Positions 52,554-60,641 of a stretch of 64,000 nt of DNA are shown piece after piece. Position 1 is the stretch's first letter; every line of letters begins with the position of its first letter. The notes under the pieces are model-generated. The model had not been told where the DNA came from. It saw only the letters and a program-made list of their open reading frames with translations, and searched no databases. The position numbers and the translations under genes were made by a program. Source of the DNA: DAOPXV01 sp964551445 (GTDB lineage Bacteria; Muiribacteriota; UBA9980); the NCBI GenBank assembly GCA_964551445.1, contig CAZKCG010000023.1, positions 7,038 to 71,037 of the forward strand, given 5' to 3'.

Positions 52554-52573
52554 ATTCTGAAATATTTCAGAAT
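52554..52573. repeat. Perfect 20-bp palindrome
   Basis: ATTCTGAAATATTTCAGAAT is its own reverse complement. It is followed by TTTATTTTT, so it could be a terminator for leftward or rightward readthrough, or a dimeric regulator site in this divergent region. Confidence 0.55.
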
Positions 52574-52618
52574 TTTATTTTTGGCGGCATCCGGATACGG
52601 CTCCGGTGATATTTTTTG

Positions 52619-52632
52619 TGAACAATTGTTCA
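52619..52632. promoter_or_regulatory. Operator 1 upstream of the RND pump promoter
   Basis: TGAACAATTGTTCA is a perfect palindrome of half-sites TGAAC/GTTCA with a 4-base spacer. Its centre is about 28 bases upstream of the -35. The shape fits a dimeric (TetR-like) regulator. Confidence 0.6.
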
Positions 52633-52649
52633 TATTGTCGAAAAAAACA

Positions 52650-52678
52650 TTGACAAATCAGCGCTTCAATAGTATAAT
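52650..52678 (+). promoter_or_regulatory. Perfect sigma-70 consensus promoter of the RND pump operon
   Basis: TTGACA (52650-52655), 17 bases, TATAAT (52673-52678). The expected start near 52685 leaves a leader of about 78 bases. Confidence 0.88.
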
Positions 52679-52690
52679 CATCACCGAAAG

Positions 52691-52704
52691 TGAACGTTTG
52701 TTCA
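52691..52704. promoter_or_regulatory. Operator 2 just downstream of the RND pump transcription start
   Basis: TGAACGTTTGTTCA repeats the TGAAC-N4-GTTCA architecture of operator 1. It lies about 6 bases past the expected transcription start, where a bound repressor would block elongation. Centre-to-centre distance to operator 1 is 72 bases. Confidence 0.6.
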
Positions 52705-52762
52705 GTGGGCTCGCGATCGTTTCCGGCCGCTGATGAATAAGTTATAAAGGATGTTCTAAACT

Positions 52763-55700
52763 ATGTTTCTTTCGGAAGTAAGCGTAAAAAGACCAGTATT
52801 TACAACAATGATAATTATGGCGTGCGTGGTTTTCGGTTCGATATGCTACGGCCTGATAGGCGTTGACCTGTTTCCGAACGTCGAATTTCCAATGGTCAGC
52901 GTCATTACCGTTCTTCGCGGCGGTTCTCCTGAAACGCTCGAACTCAAGGTCACTGATAAGATCGAGGAAGCTATAAACACCATAAGCGGAATAAAAGAAC
53001 TGCGTTCGGTCTCGCTTGAAAACATAAGCCAGGTAATGATCGAGTTCGAACTCACCAAGAACGTCGATGTGGCAGCCCAGGAGGTCCGGGATAAGATAGC
53101 CCGCGTAAGAAGCGATCTGCCCGCTGAAATAGACGCGCCTATCGTTGAAAAAATAGATATCGGCGCCGCCGCGATAATGTCGATGGTATTATCGTCAGAG
53201 CTTCCTATAAAGGAAACCACGAAATACGCGAAAGACGTAGTGAAGGAATATCTCCAGAAGCTCGACGGCGTAGGTTCCATAAAGATAATAGGCGGTATGG
53301 AGCGCCAGATAAGGATCTGGCTTTCAAACGAAAAAATGGTTCGTCACGATATAACCGTCGCGGAGGTCGTGCGCGCTCTTCAAACCGAAAATATCGAGAT
53401 ACCCGGCGGAAATATCGAAACGGGACCGAAAGACATCGTCGTCAAGGTGAAAGGCGAGGTCGAGAAATTCGAGGATTTTAAAATACTCAACGTGGCCATA
53501 AAAAACGGCTATACAGTAAAGTTAGGCGATATCGCCCGTATCGAGGACGGCATGGAGGACCAGAAGAACTATGCAAGGCTTAACGGAAAACAGGCCGTGG
53601 CGCTTCAGATAATGAAACAGAGCGGAACTAACACCGTTAAGGTCGCCGACGCGATAAATAAAGCCGTTATCGAACTCAATAAACAACTTCCGAAGGACAA
53701 AGGACTGGCGCTCAAGGTTGTTACCGACTCTTCGAAATTCATAAAAGTTTCAATAGAAGAGGTCCTCTTCCACCTGATTTTCGGCGGCGGGCTTGCAATA
53801 TTGATAGTTTTCGTTTTTTTAAGAAACATCAAAACGACCCTTATTTCGGCGGTAGCCATACCGACTTCCGTAATATCGACATTCGCTTTCATGAAATATA
53901 TGAATTTCACGTTCAACAATCTTACGATGCTGGCGCTTTCGCTTTCGATAGGAATGCTTATCGACGACGCGATAGTCGTTTTAGAAAACATATACAGGCA
54001 TCAGGCCGAGGAGGGCAGAGATCCTATCAGCGCCGCGCTTTTTGGAACGGCCGAGATCGGGCTCGCGGTTCTGGCCACGACGTTCTCGATCGTCGCCGTT
54101 TTCGTTCCCGTCGCTTTTATGAGAGGGCTTATTGGAAGGTTTTTCTTCGAATTCGGAATGACCGTCGCTTTCTCGGTCCTTGTTTCGCTTTTCGTTTCGT
54201 TCACGATGACGCCGATGCTCTGCTCCCGCTTTATGAGGGTTAAACATAATCATAGTTTCTTATATAATCTGCTTGAAAAGATCTTTGACGCCATCGACGC
54301 TTTTTATGTTATCATACTCAAGTTCAGTTTGAAAATGAGGTTCGTCGTGGTAATAACCAGCGTCGCCATGTTATTTTTCAGCCTCAAGCTTGCCGGCGGA
54401 ATGAAAAGCGAGTTCAAGCCCGATGAAGACAAGGATGAATTCAACGTCGCCGTTGAAACGCCCACCGGCTCTTCGATTAATTTTACTCAGAGCGCCATGC
54501 GCGAGATCGAGGAAAAACTTTCAAAAGATAAATACGTCACAACCGTTTTTTCGACCGTGGCCGCCGACGCGCAGGAAAAAGCAAGCGTCGGAAAAATTTA
54601 CGTCCAGCTCATTCCCAAGGAAAAAAGGCATGAAGCTCCGCAGGGCGTTCTTATGGCGAAATACCGTGAAGCTTTTAAAGACTTCGCGGCCGGAAGCGTT
54701 TCGGTTGAGCTCGTAGCGGATATAAGCATCGGCGGCGGAAGGAACGCGCCCCTGCAATACGCGCTTCAGGGCCCTGACCTTCAAAAGCTTAACGAATACG
54801 CCGGTATTATGGTTTCGGAGCTGAAAAAAACCAAAGGCATAGTCGACATAGACACATCCTATAAAACCGGAAAGCCGGAACTGAGGGTTTATATTGACCG
54901 CGACCGCGCGTCACAGCTTTTCGTTCCGATAGCGTCTATCGCTTCATCGGTGCGGACCCTCGTAGGCGGCGAAAAGATATCGAAATTTAAAGACGGCGGA
55001 AGCCAGTATGACGTCAACGTCAGACTCGATCTTAATGAGCGTAATTCTCTCGACAGCATAAGCAATTTTTATGTTCGTTCGATGACTGGTCAGGCCATAG
55101 ATTTTAGAAATCTCGTCAGAATGGAACAGACCTCCGGCCCGACGCAGATCGACCGTCTTCGCCGCCAGCGCCAGATAACCATAATGGCCAACCTCGATGA
55201 TTATCCGCTCGGTGAGGCCTCCGATAAAATTAAGGCGGCCAAGGCCGGCATAAAGATGCCCCCGGAATATTCCGGCACTCTCATGGGTATGGCGGATAAA
55301 ATGAAGGAATCTTTCGACAATATATTTTTCGCGATCTTTCTCGCGGTCATAATAGTTTACATGATACTGGCCTCTCAGTTCGAAAGCTTCGTGCACCCTT
55401 TCACGATAATGATATCCCTTCCGCTTTCGCTGATCGGCGGCCTTGGCGGTCTTATGCTTGCGCATAAGACAATAAACATATTCAGCCTCATCGGAATAAT
55501 AATGCTAATGGGGCTTGTCACTAAAAACGCCATACTTCTGGTAGACTATATAATTACATTACGCGACAGGGGAATGGGGCGGTTCGACGCTATTATAAAG
55601 GCCGGCCCTACGAGGCTTCGACCGATACTTATGACGACGGCCGCCATGGTGTTCGGCATGCTTCCGATAGCCTTCGGCAGCGGTTACGGATCCGAGACCA

Positions 55701-55870
55701 GAAGCCCGATGGCGATATGCGTTATAGGCGGCCTTTTGACTTCGACGGTGCTGACCCTTGTCGTCGTGCCTGTTGTTTATACCCTGTTTGACGATGTCAT
55801 AGCGTTCTTTTTCGGCAGCAAGCCTGAAAATCTTAAGCTTGTTCCGACAAACGAAGAAATAATCAGCTGA
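52763..55870 (+). CDS. RND-family efflux pump (AcrB/HAE1 type)
   Basis: A 1035-residue inner-membrane proton-driven transporter with 12 membrane helices. It begins 'FLSEVSVKRPVFTTMIIMACVVFG' and has 'GVDLFPNVEFPMVSV', helix 4 'LALSLSIGMLIDDAIVVLENIYRH' (the two coupling Asp residues) and 'TKNAILLVDY' with the Lys of helix 10. Porter loops lie between helices 1-2 and 7-8. It should export hydrophobic or amphiphilic compounds. The adaptor gene follows rather than precedes it, and no TolC-like gene or regulator is adjacent. AAGGA lies about 11 bases before ATG 52763. Confidence 0.95.
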   Translation: MFLSEVSVKRPVFTTMIIMACVVFGSICYGLIGVDLFPNVEFPMVSVITVLRGGSPETLELKVTDKIEEAINTISGIKELRSVSLENISQVMIEFELTKNVDVAAQEVRDKIARVRSDLPAEIDAPIVEKIDIGAAAIMSMVLSSELPIKETTKYAKDVVKEYLQKLDGVGSIKIIGGMERQIRIWLSNEKMVRHDITVAEVVRALQTENIEIPGGNIETGPKDIVVKVKGEVEKFEDFKILNVAIKNGYTVKLGDIARIEDGMEDQKNYARLNGKQAVALQIMKQSGTNTVKVADAINKAVIELNKQLPKDKGLALKVVTDSSKFIKVSIEEVLFHLIFGGGLAILIVFVFLRNIKTTLISAVAIPTSVISTFAFMKYMNFTFNNLTMLALSLSIGMLIDDAIVVLENIYRHQAEEGRDPISAALFGTAEIGLAVLATTFSIVAVFVPVAFMRGLIGRFFFEFGMTVAFSVLVSLFVSFTMTPMLCSRFMRVKHNHSFLYNLLEKIFDAIDAFYVIILKFSLKMRFVVVITSVAMLFFSLKLAGGMKSEFKPDEDKDEFNVAVETPTGSSINFTQSAMREIEEKLSKDKYVTTVFSTVAADAQEKASVGKIYVQLIPKEKRHEAPQGVLMAKYREAFKDFAAGSVSVELVADISIGGGRNAPLQYALQGPDLQKLNEYAGIMVSELKKTKGIVDIDTSYKTGKPELRVYIDRDRASQLFVPIASIASSVRTLVGGEKISKFKDGGSQYDVNVRLDLNERNSLDSISNFYVRSMTGQAIDFRNLVRMEQTSGPTQIDRLRRQRQITIMANLDDYPLGEASDKIKAAKAGIKMPPEYSGTLMGMADKMKESFDNIFFAIFLAVIIVYMILASQFESFVHPFTIMISLPLSLIGGLGGLMLAHKTINIFSLIGIIMLMGLVTKNAILLVDYIITLRDRGMGRFDAIIKAGPTRLRPILMTTAAMVFGMLPIAFGSGYGSETRSPMAICVIGGLLTSTVLTLVVVPVVYTLFDDVIAFFFGSKPENLKLVPTNEEIIS

Positions 55871-55959
55871 TCGAAGGATGAATTCGGACGGCATAAATGT
55901 TCCGTTAATTAAAAGTAATAAAAAAAGATATATTCCATGAAATATTCAGAGGTGTTTAA

Positions 55960-56811
55960 ATGTCAGAAAAATTAAAGAAGACCATTTCCATGCGCGGTTT
56001 TTTTGTTTCAGCCGCGGCCGCGATGCTTTTAACTTTTCCGGGGCTTGCATCAGCTCAAAGCAATTCAGTTTCAAACATTGCAGCTTCGAGTACGGCCGAG
56101 GATGAGATCGTCGTGTACGGAACGGCTATGCCGTATCATAAGATCGATCTTTCAGCGAAGGTCGGCGGCACGATCGAATCGATGCCTTTTTCGGAAGGCG
56201 ACGCCGTCGGCTCCGGCGAGGTCGTTTTTCAGATAGAAAAAAATGACTATGAACTTCAGGTCAATCTTGCTAAAACTCAGGTGGAACGGGCTCAGGTCGC
56301 TTTTGAACAGTCGAAGGTCGAATATGACCGAGCCGAGGAACTTTTCAAAAGCAATTCCGCGTCGGGCCAGGCCCGCGATAACGCCAAATTCGCTAAAATG
56401 GCCGCCGCGGCCAACATGAGTTCCGCGCAGGCCAGTCTTAAGATCGCCGAGAACACGCTTGGAAACACTACCGCGTACGCGCCTATTTCGGGCATCTTGT
56501 CTACCAAATACCGTGACGCCGGAGATTTTATGGACAAAGGCAAGCCCGTATGCGAACTCGTGAATATAGACGTTATAAAAGCCAGGATTCGCGTTCCCGA
56601 GCTTCTTATATCGAAGGTTAAAAAAGGCGATAAAATAGACATAACCATCGATTCCGTCGATGGAAAGATATTCACCGGCGAGATCTTTGAGATGAAACCG
56701 GTCGGCGACGCTCTGACGCATTTTTTTGAAGTGACCGCGCTTATAAAAAATAGTGATAAAAGTATAAGGGCCGGAATGTTTTTGAAAGCTAAAATAAAAG
56801 CCGTCAGGTAA
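55960..56811 (+). CDS. RND efflux periplasmic adaptor (membrane fusion protein)
   Basis: A 283-residue partner of the pump. A signal peptide (to about residue 33), a barrel-sandwich half 'GTIESMPFSEGDAVGSGEVVFQIE', an alpha-hairpin (~90-150) and the second lipoyl half 'TAYAPISGILSTKYRDAGDFMDKG' are visible, followed by beta-barrel 'KARIRVPELLISKVKKGDKIDI'. It is short for the family (usually 350-400), mainly through a missing membrane-proximal domain. It is 89 bases after the pump and followed by a terminator. Confidence 0.92.
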   Translation: MSEKLKKTISMRGFFVSAAAAMLLTFPGLASAQSNSVSNIAASSTAEDEIVVYGTAMPYHKIDLSAKVGGTIESMPFSEGDAVGSGEVVFQIEKNDYELQVNLAKTQVERAQVAFEQSKVEYDRAEELFKSNSASGQARDNAKFAKMAAAANMSSAQASLKIAENTLGNTTAYAPISGILSTKYRDAGDFMDKGKPVCELVNIDVIKARIRVPELLISKVKKGDKIDITIDSVDGKIFTGEIFEMKPVGDALTHFFEVTALIKNSDKSIRAGMFLKAKIKAVR

Positions 56812-56924
56812 ACCGCGCGTATTAAATTGAAACATACCGGTATTATTTGTTGCCCGCCGGACGCTGTGTTTCGAAGAACCGGCGGCGCCAAAAAGACATT
56901 AATGGCAAGGGGTAGGCATTCCAT

Positions 56925-56956
56925 AAACAGGGGCTTTTTATGAGTCCCTGTTTTTT
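56925..56956 (+). terminator. Rho-independent terminator after the efflux operon
   Basis: AACAGGG (56926-56932) pairs with CCCTGTT (56946-56952), followed by a run of T to 56956. It ends the pump-adaptor transcript. Confidence 0.85.
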
Positions 56957-56979
56957 ATTGGCGGTTATCCGGTTATTAC

Positions 56980-57008
56980 TTGTAAATATTTAAAAATTAT
57001 GATAAAAT
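56980..57008 (+). promoter_or_regulatory. Probable promoter of the diguanylate cyclase gene
   Basis: TTGTAA (56980-56985), 17 bases, TAAAAT (57003-57008). The expected start near 57015 supports ATG 57038 over the earlier in-frame ATG 56999. Confidence 0.45.
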
Positions 57009-57037
57009 TTTGCCATTATTTTATGAGGTGTATTAAA

Positions 57038-59233
57038 ATGTCATCGGGTGAAAATCAGTCTTCGGAAAAAAGGTCCCTGATAAATGTCATAAAGGATAAT
57101 CTCAGAAATCCGCAGGGTTTCAAGATCAAATTCTCGCTGCGGTTGAAGCTTGTTCTCTCTTTCGTAGCTCTTATAGTGACCGCGGTGCTCGCACTCGGGT
57201 CAATCGCTATCGAATCTGAAAAAGAGGTCATCAAAAAGAAAATAACCGATTCATGCTTCGAGATCTCCGACGTCGTTTCTCACGAAATGGGGCAGTTATT
57301 TGAAAACGCCAACCGGCTTCTGCTTTCAACGGCCAAAATTCCGGCGGTCCGCGATTTTGATACCGACACCATAAAAACCATATTCGGGTCGCTTCTTTCG
57401 AACTTTAAAATATTCACTCGCGTGGCCATAATCGACATAGCCGGAAAAGAGGTTTATGCGACCCTGCACGATTCATCCCAACGCACTTCTCAGATCCTTT
57501 ATTCCCTCGTGCTTAAAGGAAATTATGACGCGTACCATCAATCCGAGGTCTATTTCGTCGATAACAACATCCCGACGCTCACCATGGCCATATTGATGCG
57601 CAATAACGCTTTCAGCGTAAGCGGCATGCTTATAGCCGATCTCGACCTTCGTATTTTCAGGCCGATCATCGACCGTATTCAGCTCGGAAAAACCGGTATC
57701 TTTTACATTCTCGATCAGGACGGATTCTGCGTCGCGCATTCCCGCAACAAAGACCTGGTCGGGCAGAAGCTTGAAAAAAGCGACGAACTCATAAAAAGAA
57801 TAACCGGCTCCGGCAAGGATGATCTCAAAGCGATCTTAAACCCTGAAAGCGCTGACGAACCCAAGTTATACGCCGCGTCGGCCCTTATTAAATTCAAGCC
57901 CGCCACTAATTTTTCGAACTTTTTCTATCCGTCGATGTACGTCGTTTTTGAACAGGATAAATCTGAAGCTTTCCTTGAAGCCGAACTGCTTCAGAAAAAG
58001 GTCATTTATTTCATGCTCGTATGCCTTATCATTGCGCTTATATTTTCACTCATACTCGCGTGGAATTTCACGCGCCCCATATCCCGCCTGGTTGATGACG
58101 CCAACCGCATATCCGACGGCGATCTCGAAACGGAGGTAGGTGTTTCGTCTAATGATGAGATAGGCGAACTCGCTCATAATTTCGATCTTATGCGCCAGCA
58201 TCTCGCGTACAAGGTGTGGGAACTTGAAACTATCAACGAAATAGGCCGGAAAATAAGCTCGGTCTTAAATCTTGACGATCTTTTAAAACTGATACTAGCC
58301 AAATATATCCAGACTGTCGGCGCTGATCGTTCGTCGGTAATGCTTTTCGACGAGGAAACCGGAAAACTTACTACCAACATCGCGAAATTGACCGCTTCGG
58401 ACCTCGAAACATATGACGTAGACACCAATAACGGCCTCGGCGGCTCGGTTTATCAAACAGGCCTTCCCGTTCTGATAAAGGATGCTCAGAATTCTGACGA
58501 ACTGAAAAAATATAAGAAAGGTGATATTTATCCCGGCTCGCTCATGTCCGTTCCGCTCATCGTTAAAGAGCGCATTATTGGCGTGGTTAACGTAAGTAAA
58601 TCCGTCGCCAACTATTTCAGCGAGCGGGATTTCAATCTTTTCAACGCTCTCGCGCTTCAGTGCGCCATCGCTATAGATAACGCCGTGCTTTATAAACTCG
58701 CCATAACCGATGGCCTTACCAAACTTTATCTTCACAGATATTTTCAGCAGCGTATCAGCAATGAAATGTCGCTTTCTGACCGCTACGGCTACAAATTCTC
58801 GCTTATTCTTACCGATATAGATCATTTCAAGCGTTTTAACGATAATTACGGACATCAGGTTGGCGATCAGGTGCTTCGCGAGGTTGCCCGCATAGTACAG
58901 CAGAGCGTCCGCGAGGTTGATATCGTGGCCCGTTACGGCGGCGAGGAATTCGCCGTTATATGCCCTCAAAAATCCAATGAGGATACCATAATCCCGGCCG
59001 AGCGTATCAGAAAAGCTATGGAATCATATGATTTCATGGTCAACGGCGAGCGCGTTCCCATAACCATATCGCTTGGCATGTCCGAATATCCGACCGACGC
59101 GAAGGAAAAGAAAGATCTTATCGAATGCGCCGACGTCGCTCTTTACTCGTCGAAGCAGAACGGCAGGAACCGTTTTACCCGCTACGCCGATATTCCGCCG
59201 GATAAACGCAACATCAAAGATATGAAACACTGA
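57038..59233 (+). CDS. Membrane sensor diguanylate cyclase (extracytoplasmic sensor-HAMP-GAF-GGDEF)
   Basis: A 731-residue c-di-GMP synthase. An N-terminal membrane helix ('LVLSFVALIVTAVLALGSIA') and a second one ('VIYFMLVCLIIALIFSLILAW') bracket a ~250-residue Cache-type sensor with 'GKTGIFYILDQDGFCVAHS'. HAMP follows ('RPISRLVDDANRISDGDLE'), then GAF (~410-560) and GGDEF (~575-725). The active site is GGEEF, and an RxxD (REVD) five residues upstream is the product-inhibition I-site. ATG 57038 is 7 bases after GAGGTG (57025-57030). The cyclase looks active and could tie an external signal to motility or attachment. Confidence 0.94.
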   Translation: MSSGENQSSEKRSLINVIKDNLRNPQGFKIKFSLRLKLVLSFVALIVTAVLALGSIAIESEKEVIKKKITDSCFEISDVVSHEMGQLFENANRLLLSTAKIPAVRDFDTDTIKTIFGSLLSNFKIFTRVAIIDIAGKEVYATLHDSSQRTSQILYSLVLKGNYDAYHQSEVYFVDNNIPTLTMAILMRNNAFSVSGMLIADLDLRIFRPIIDRIQLGKTGIFYILDQDGFCVAHSRNKDLVGQKLEKSDELIKRITGSGKDDLKAILNPESADEPKLYAASALIKFKPATNFSNFFYPSMYVVFEQDKSEAFLEAELLQKKVIYFMLVCLIIALIFSLILAWNFTRPISRLVDDANRISDGDLETEVGVSSNDEIGELAHNFDLMRQHLAYKVWELETINEIGRKISSVLNLDDLLKLILAKYIQTVGADRSSVMLFDEETGKLTTNIAKLTASDLETYDVDTNNGLGGSVYQTGLPVLIKDAQNSDELKKYKKGDIYPGSLMSVPLIVKERIIGVVNVSKSVANYFSERDFNLFNALALQCAIAIDNAVLYKLAITDGLTKLYLHRYFQQRISNEMSLSDRYGYKFSLILTDIDHFKRFNDNYGHQVGDQVLREVARIVQQSVREVDIVARYGGEEFAVICPQKSNEDTIIPAERIRKAMESYDFMVNGERVPITISLGMSEYPTDAKEKKDLIECADVALYSSKQNGRNRFTRYADIPPDKRNIKDMKH

Positions 59234-59268
59234 TAATTCCATATTTATATATTTTATGCCTATGTTCT

Positions 59269-59311
59269 AAAGATCTTCCGCGTTAATACGCCGGAAGATC
59301 TTTTAATTTTT
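59269..59311 (+). terminator. Rho-independent terminator after the diguanylate cyclase gene
   Basis: AAAGATCTTCCG (59269-59280) pairs exactly with CGGAAGATCTTT (59292-59303), followed by TAATTTTTT. Confidence 0.88.
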
Positions 59312-59320
59312 TCGTCGCTT

Positions 59321-59340
59321 GCTATACCGTGCGGTATAGC
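59321..59340. repeat. Perfect 9-bp-arm inverted repeat
   Basis: GCTATACCG-TG-CGGTATAGC lies ten bases after the terminator's T run and 38 bases upstream of the -35 of the next gene. Operator or secondary hairpin; no gene overlaps it. Confidence 0.5.
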
Positions 59341-59377
59341 GTTTTGCCTCTCGTTACCCACTATAATTTTTCTTGAT

Positions 59378-59406
59378 TTGAAAAAATATGTTTTTTTTGA
59401 TATAAT
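59378..59406 (+). promoter_or_regulatory. Sigma-70 promoter of the SprA-like gene
   Basis: TTGAAA (59378-59383), 17 bases, TATAAT (59401-59406). The leader to ATG 59530 is about 117 bases. Confidence 0.72.
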
Positions 59407-59529
59407 TATATGTAGAGAAAGTAAATACAGGCATAGATCCGATTCCATTATCATGATGAATCAACGAACTTCATGGCATGGTTCTTTTTTGTTATTAAAA
59501 GGCCCTTTTAACAGGGGCGGTGAGTTGTC

Positions 59530-60492
59530 ATGACAGATATAAATAAGATCGGCGATCTTAGCACAATGCGCGCATATACCGGGCACGGAATGATCGAGCA
59601 TCATCCGGCCAATATGACCATAGCCGGAGTTTTCGGGCACGAAAGCGGCCATCTTAATGAAGCCCGCAGCACGGCTCTGATGACCGGCGATACTATCGTG
59701 TCGGAAAAAATTGAAATGAGCTATGCTTTCGTTGATGGAAAACTTATTGCGACGGGCGGAAAAGCGACCACGGTAACGGCGAAGGAAAAACAGGTAGCGG
59801 GTTATAAGAACATCAAAGATTTCGGCGCGAAAAAGATCGCCGCGGCGAACGATAAAAGCGAAGCACCGGATGCGGGAAGCTCTAAAGGCAAAATATCCGA
59901 TATAATCAATACACCCGACAAACAGCTCGATTCTAAAGCTGACCAGCTTAACCAGCAGCTTCAGCAGCAGAAAGCCAAACTTGACGGCGAATTGAGAAGG
60001 GTCGAACTGCAGGCTAAGGATGGGCTGACTCGAGATCCGGCGGAACAAACGGCAAATGAGCAGCCGATAAGGCTGGAAGAGCAGGGAAACGGCAAGGTCG
60101 GTGATGATTCCGCGGAAACCAGGAAACGTCAGGCTCAGGTGCGTATCAACACTTTAAAGGAACAGATGTCCCGCGTTGAAAACATGATAACATCTCTTGA
60201 GATCGCTAAAAGTCTCAATATGCTCAGTAAGCTTATGGATTCGGTCGTAGCCGCCTCTACTTCCATCGGCATGAGCCTTGCGCAAACTTCTCTCGGAAAT
60301 ATCGCGGGGGCCGCTGATAACTCATTGCCTTCAACCGGTTCCGAAGGCCGGCCGCCTTCCGGCGGTTCGAGCAATTCCGTTTCCCGGTTTTTCGAGAACG
60401 GCCCTTCGAGATCAGGAGCCGGTTCGCTCGCAAGCGTTATAAATATGATCGAGGCGAATCTTCGCGGAGCGCTTATCAACATTAAAATATAA
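59530..60492 (+). CDS. SprA-related putative zinc metalloprotease
   Basis: A 320-residue protein without a signal peptide. Residues ~30-85 carry 'VFGHESGHLNEARSTAL' with an HExxH zinc motif (HESGH), then 'EMSYAFVDGKLIATGGK'. This is the arrangement of the SprA-related family (HExAH followed by 'Y.y..DGk.YA.GG'). A long Gln/Lys coiled-coil (~128-220) and a Ser/Gly-rich linker follow, and the C-terminus is helical. SprA-type proteins are largely uncharacterised. The metal site suggests a peptidase, but no third ligand is evident to me. Own promoter and terminator. GTGAG upstream is a weak ribosome site. Confidence 0.6.
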   Translation: MTDINKIGDLSTMRAYTGHGMIEHHPANMTIAGVFGHESGHLNEARSTALMTGDTIVSEKIEMSYAFVDGKLIATGGKATTVTAKEKQVAGYKNIKDFGAKKIAAANDKSEAPDAGSSKGKISDIINTPDKQLDSKADQLNQQLQQQKAKLDGELRRVELQAKDGLTRDPAEQTANEQPIRLEEQGNGKVGDDSAETRKRQAQVRINTLKEQMSRVENMITSLEIAKSLNMLSKLMDSVVAASTSIGMSLAQTSLGNIAGAADNSLPSTGSEGRPPSGGSSNSVSRFFENGPSRSGAGSLASVINMIEANLRGALINIKI

Positions 60493-60516
60493 GTATATCA
60501 TGATATCGTAATATAT

Positions 60517-60556
60517 AAAAAAGCTCCATGAAACGGATATTTCACGGAGCTTTTTT
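60517..60556. terminator. Bidirectional terminator between converging operons
   Basis: AAAAAAGCTCC (60517-60527) pairs with GGAGCTTTTTT (60546-60556), with an inner TGAAA/TTTCA stem. It serves the SprA-like gene on the plus strand and ftcD on the minus strand. Confidence 0.9.
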
Positions 60557-60641
60557 ATATTAGTTCGGATTGTATAGTTAAAAGCGATGGAACAATTGAT
60601 TTAGCTGGTCTTTGTAACCACTGTTATAATCCGGGGCGAAC

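Larger units (their letters stand above)
52310..52762. other. 453-base divergent intergenic region
   Basis: It holds the HD-gene leader and promoter (52310-52496), a perfect palindrome ATTCTGAAATATTTCAGAAT (52554-52573), and the pump promoter with its two operators (52619-52704). I see no coding sequence or structured RNA in the rest. Confidence 0.6.

Noticed and set aside
56999..57037. Upstream ATG 56999 as start of the diguanylate cyclase
   Set aside because: It lies before the ribosome site GAGGTG (57025-57030) and inside the probable promoter.
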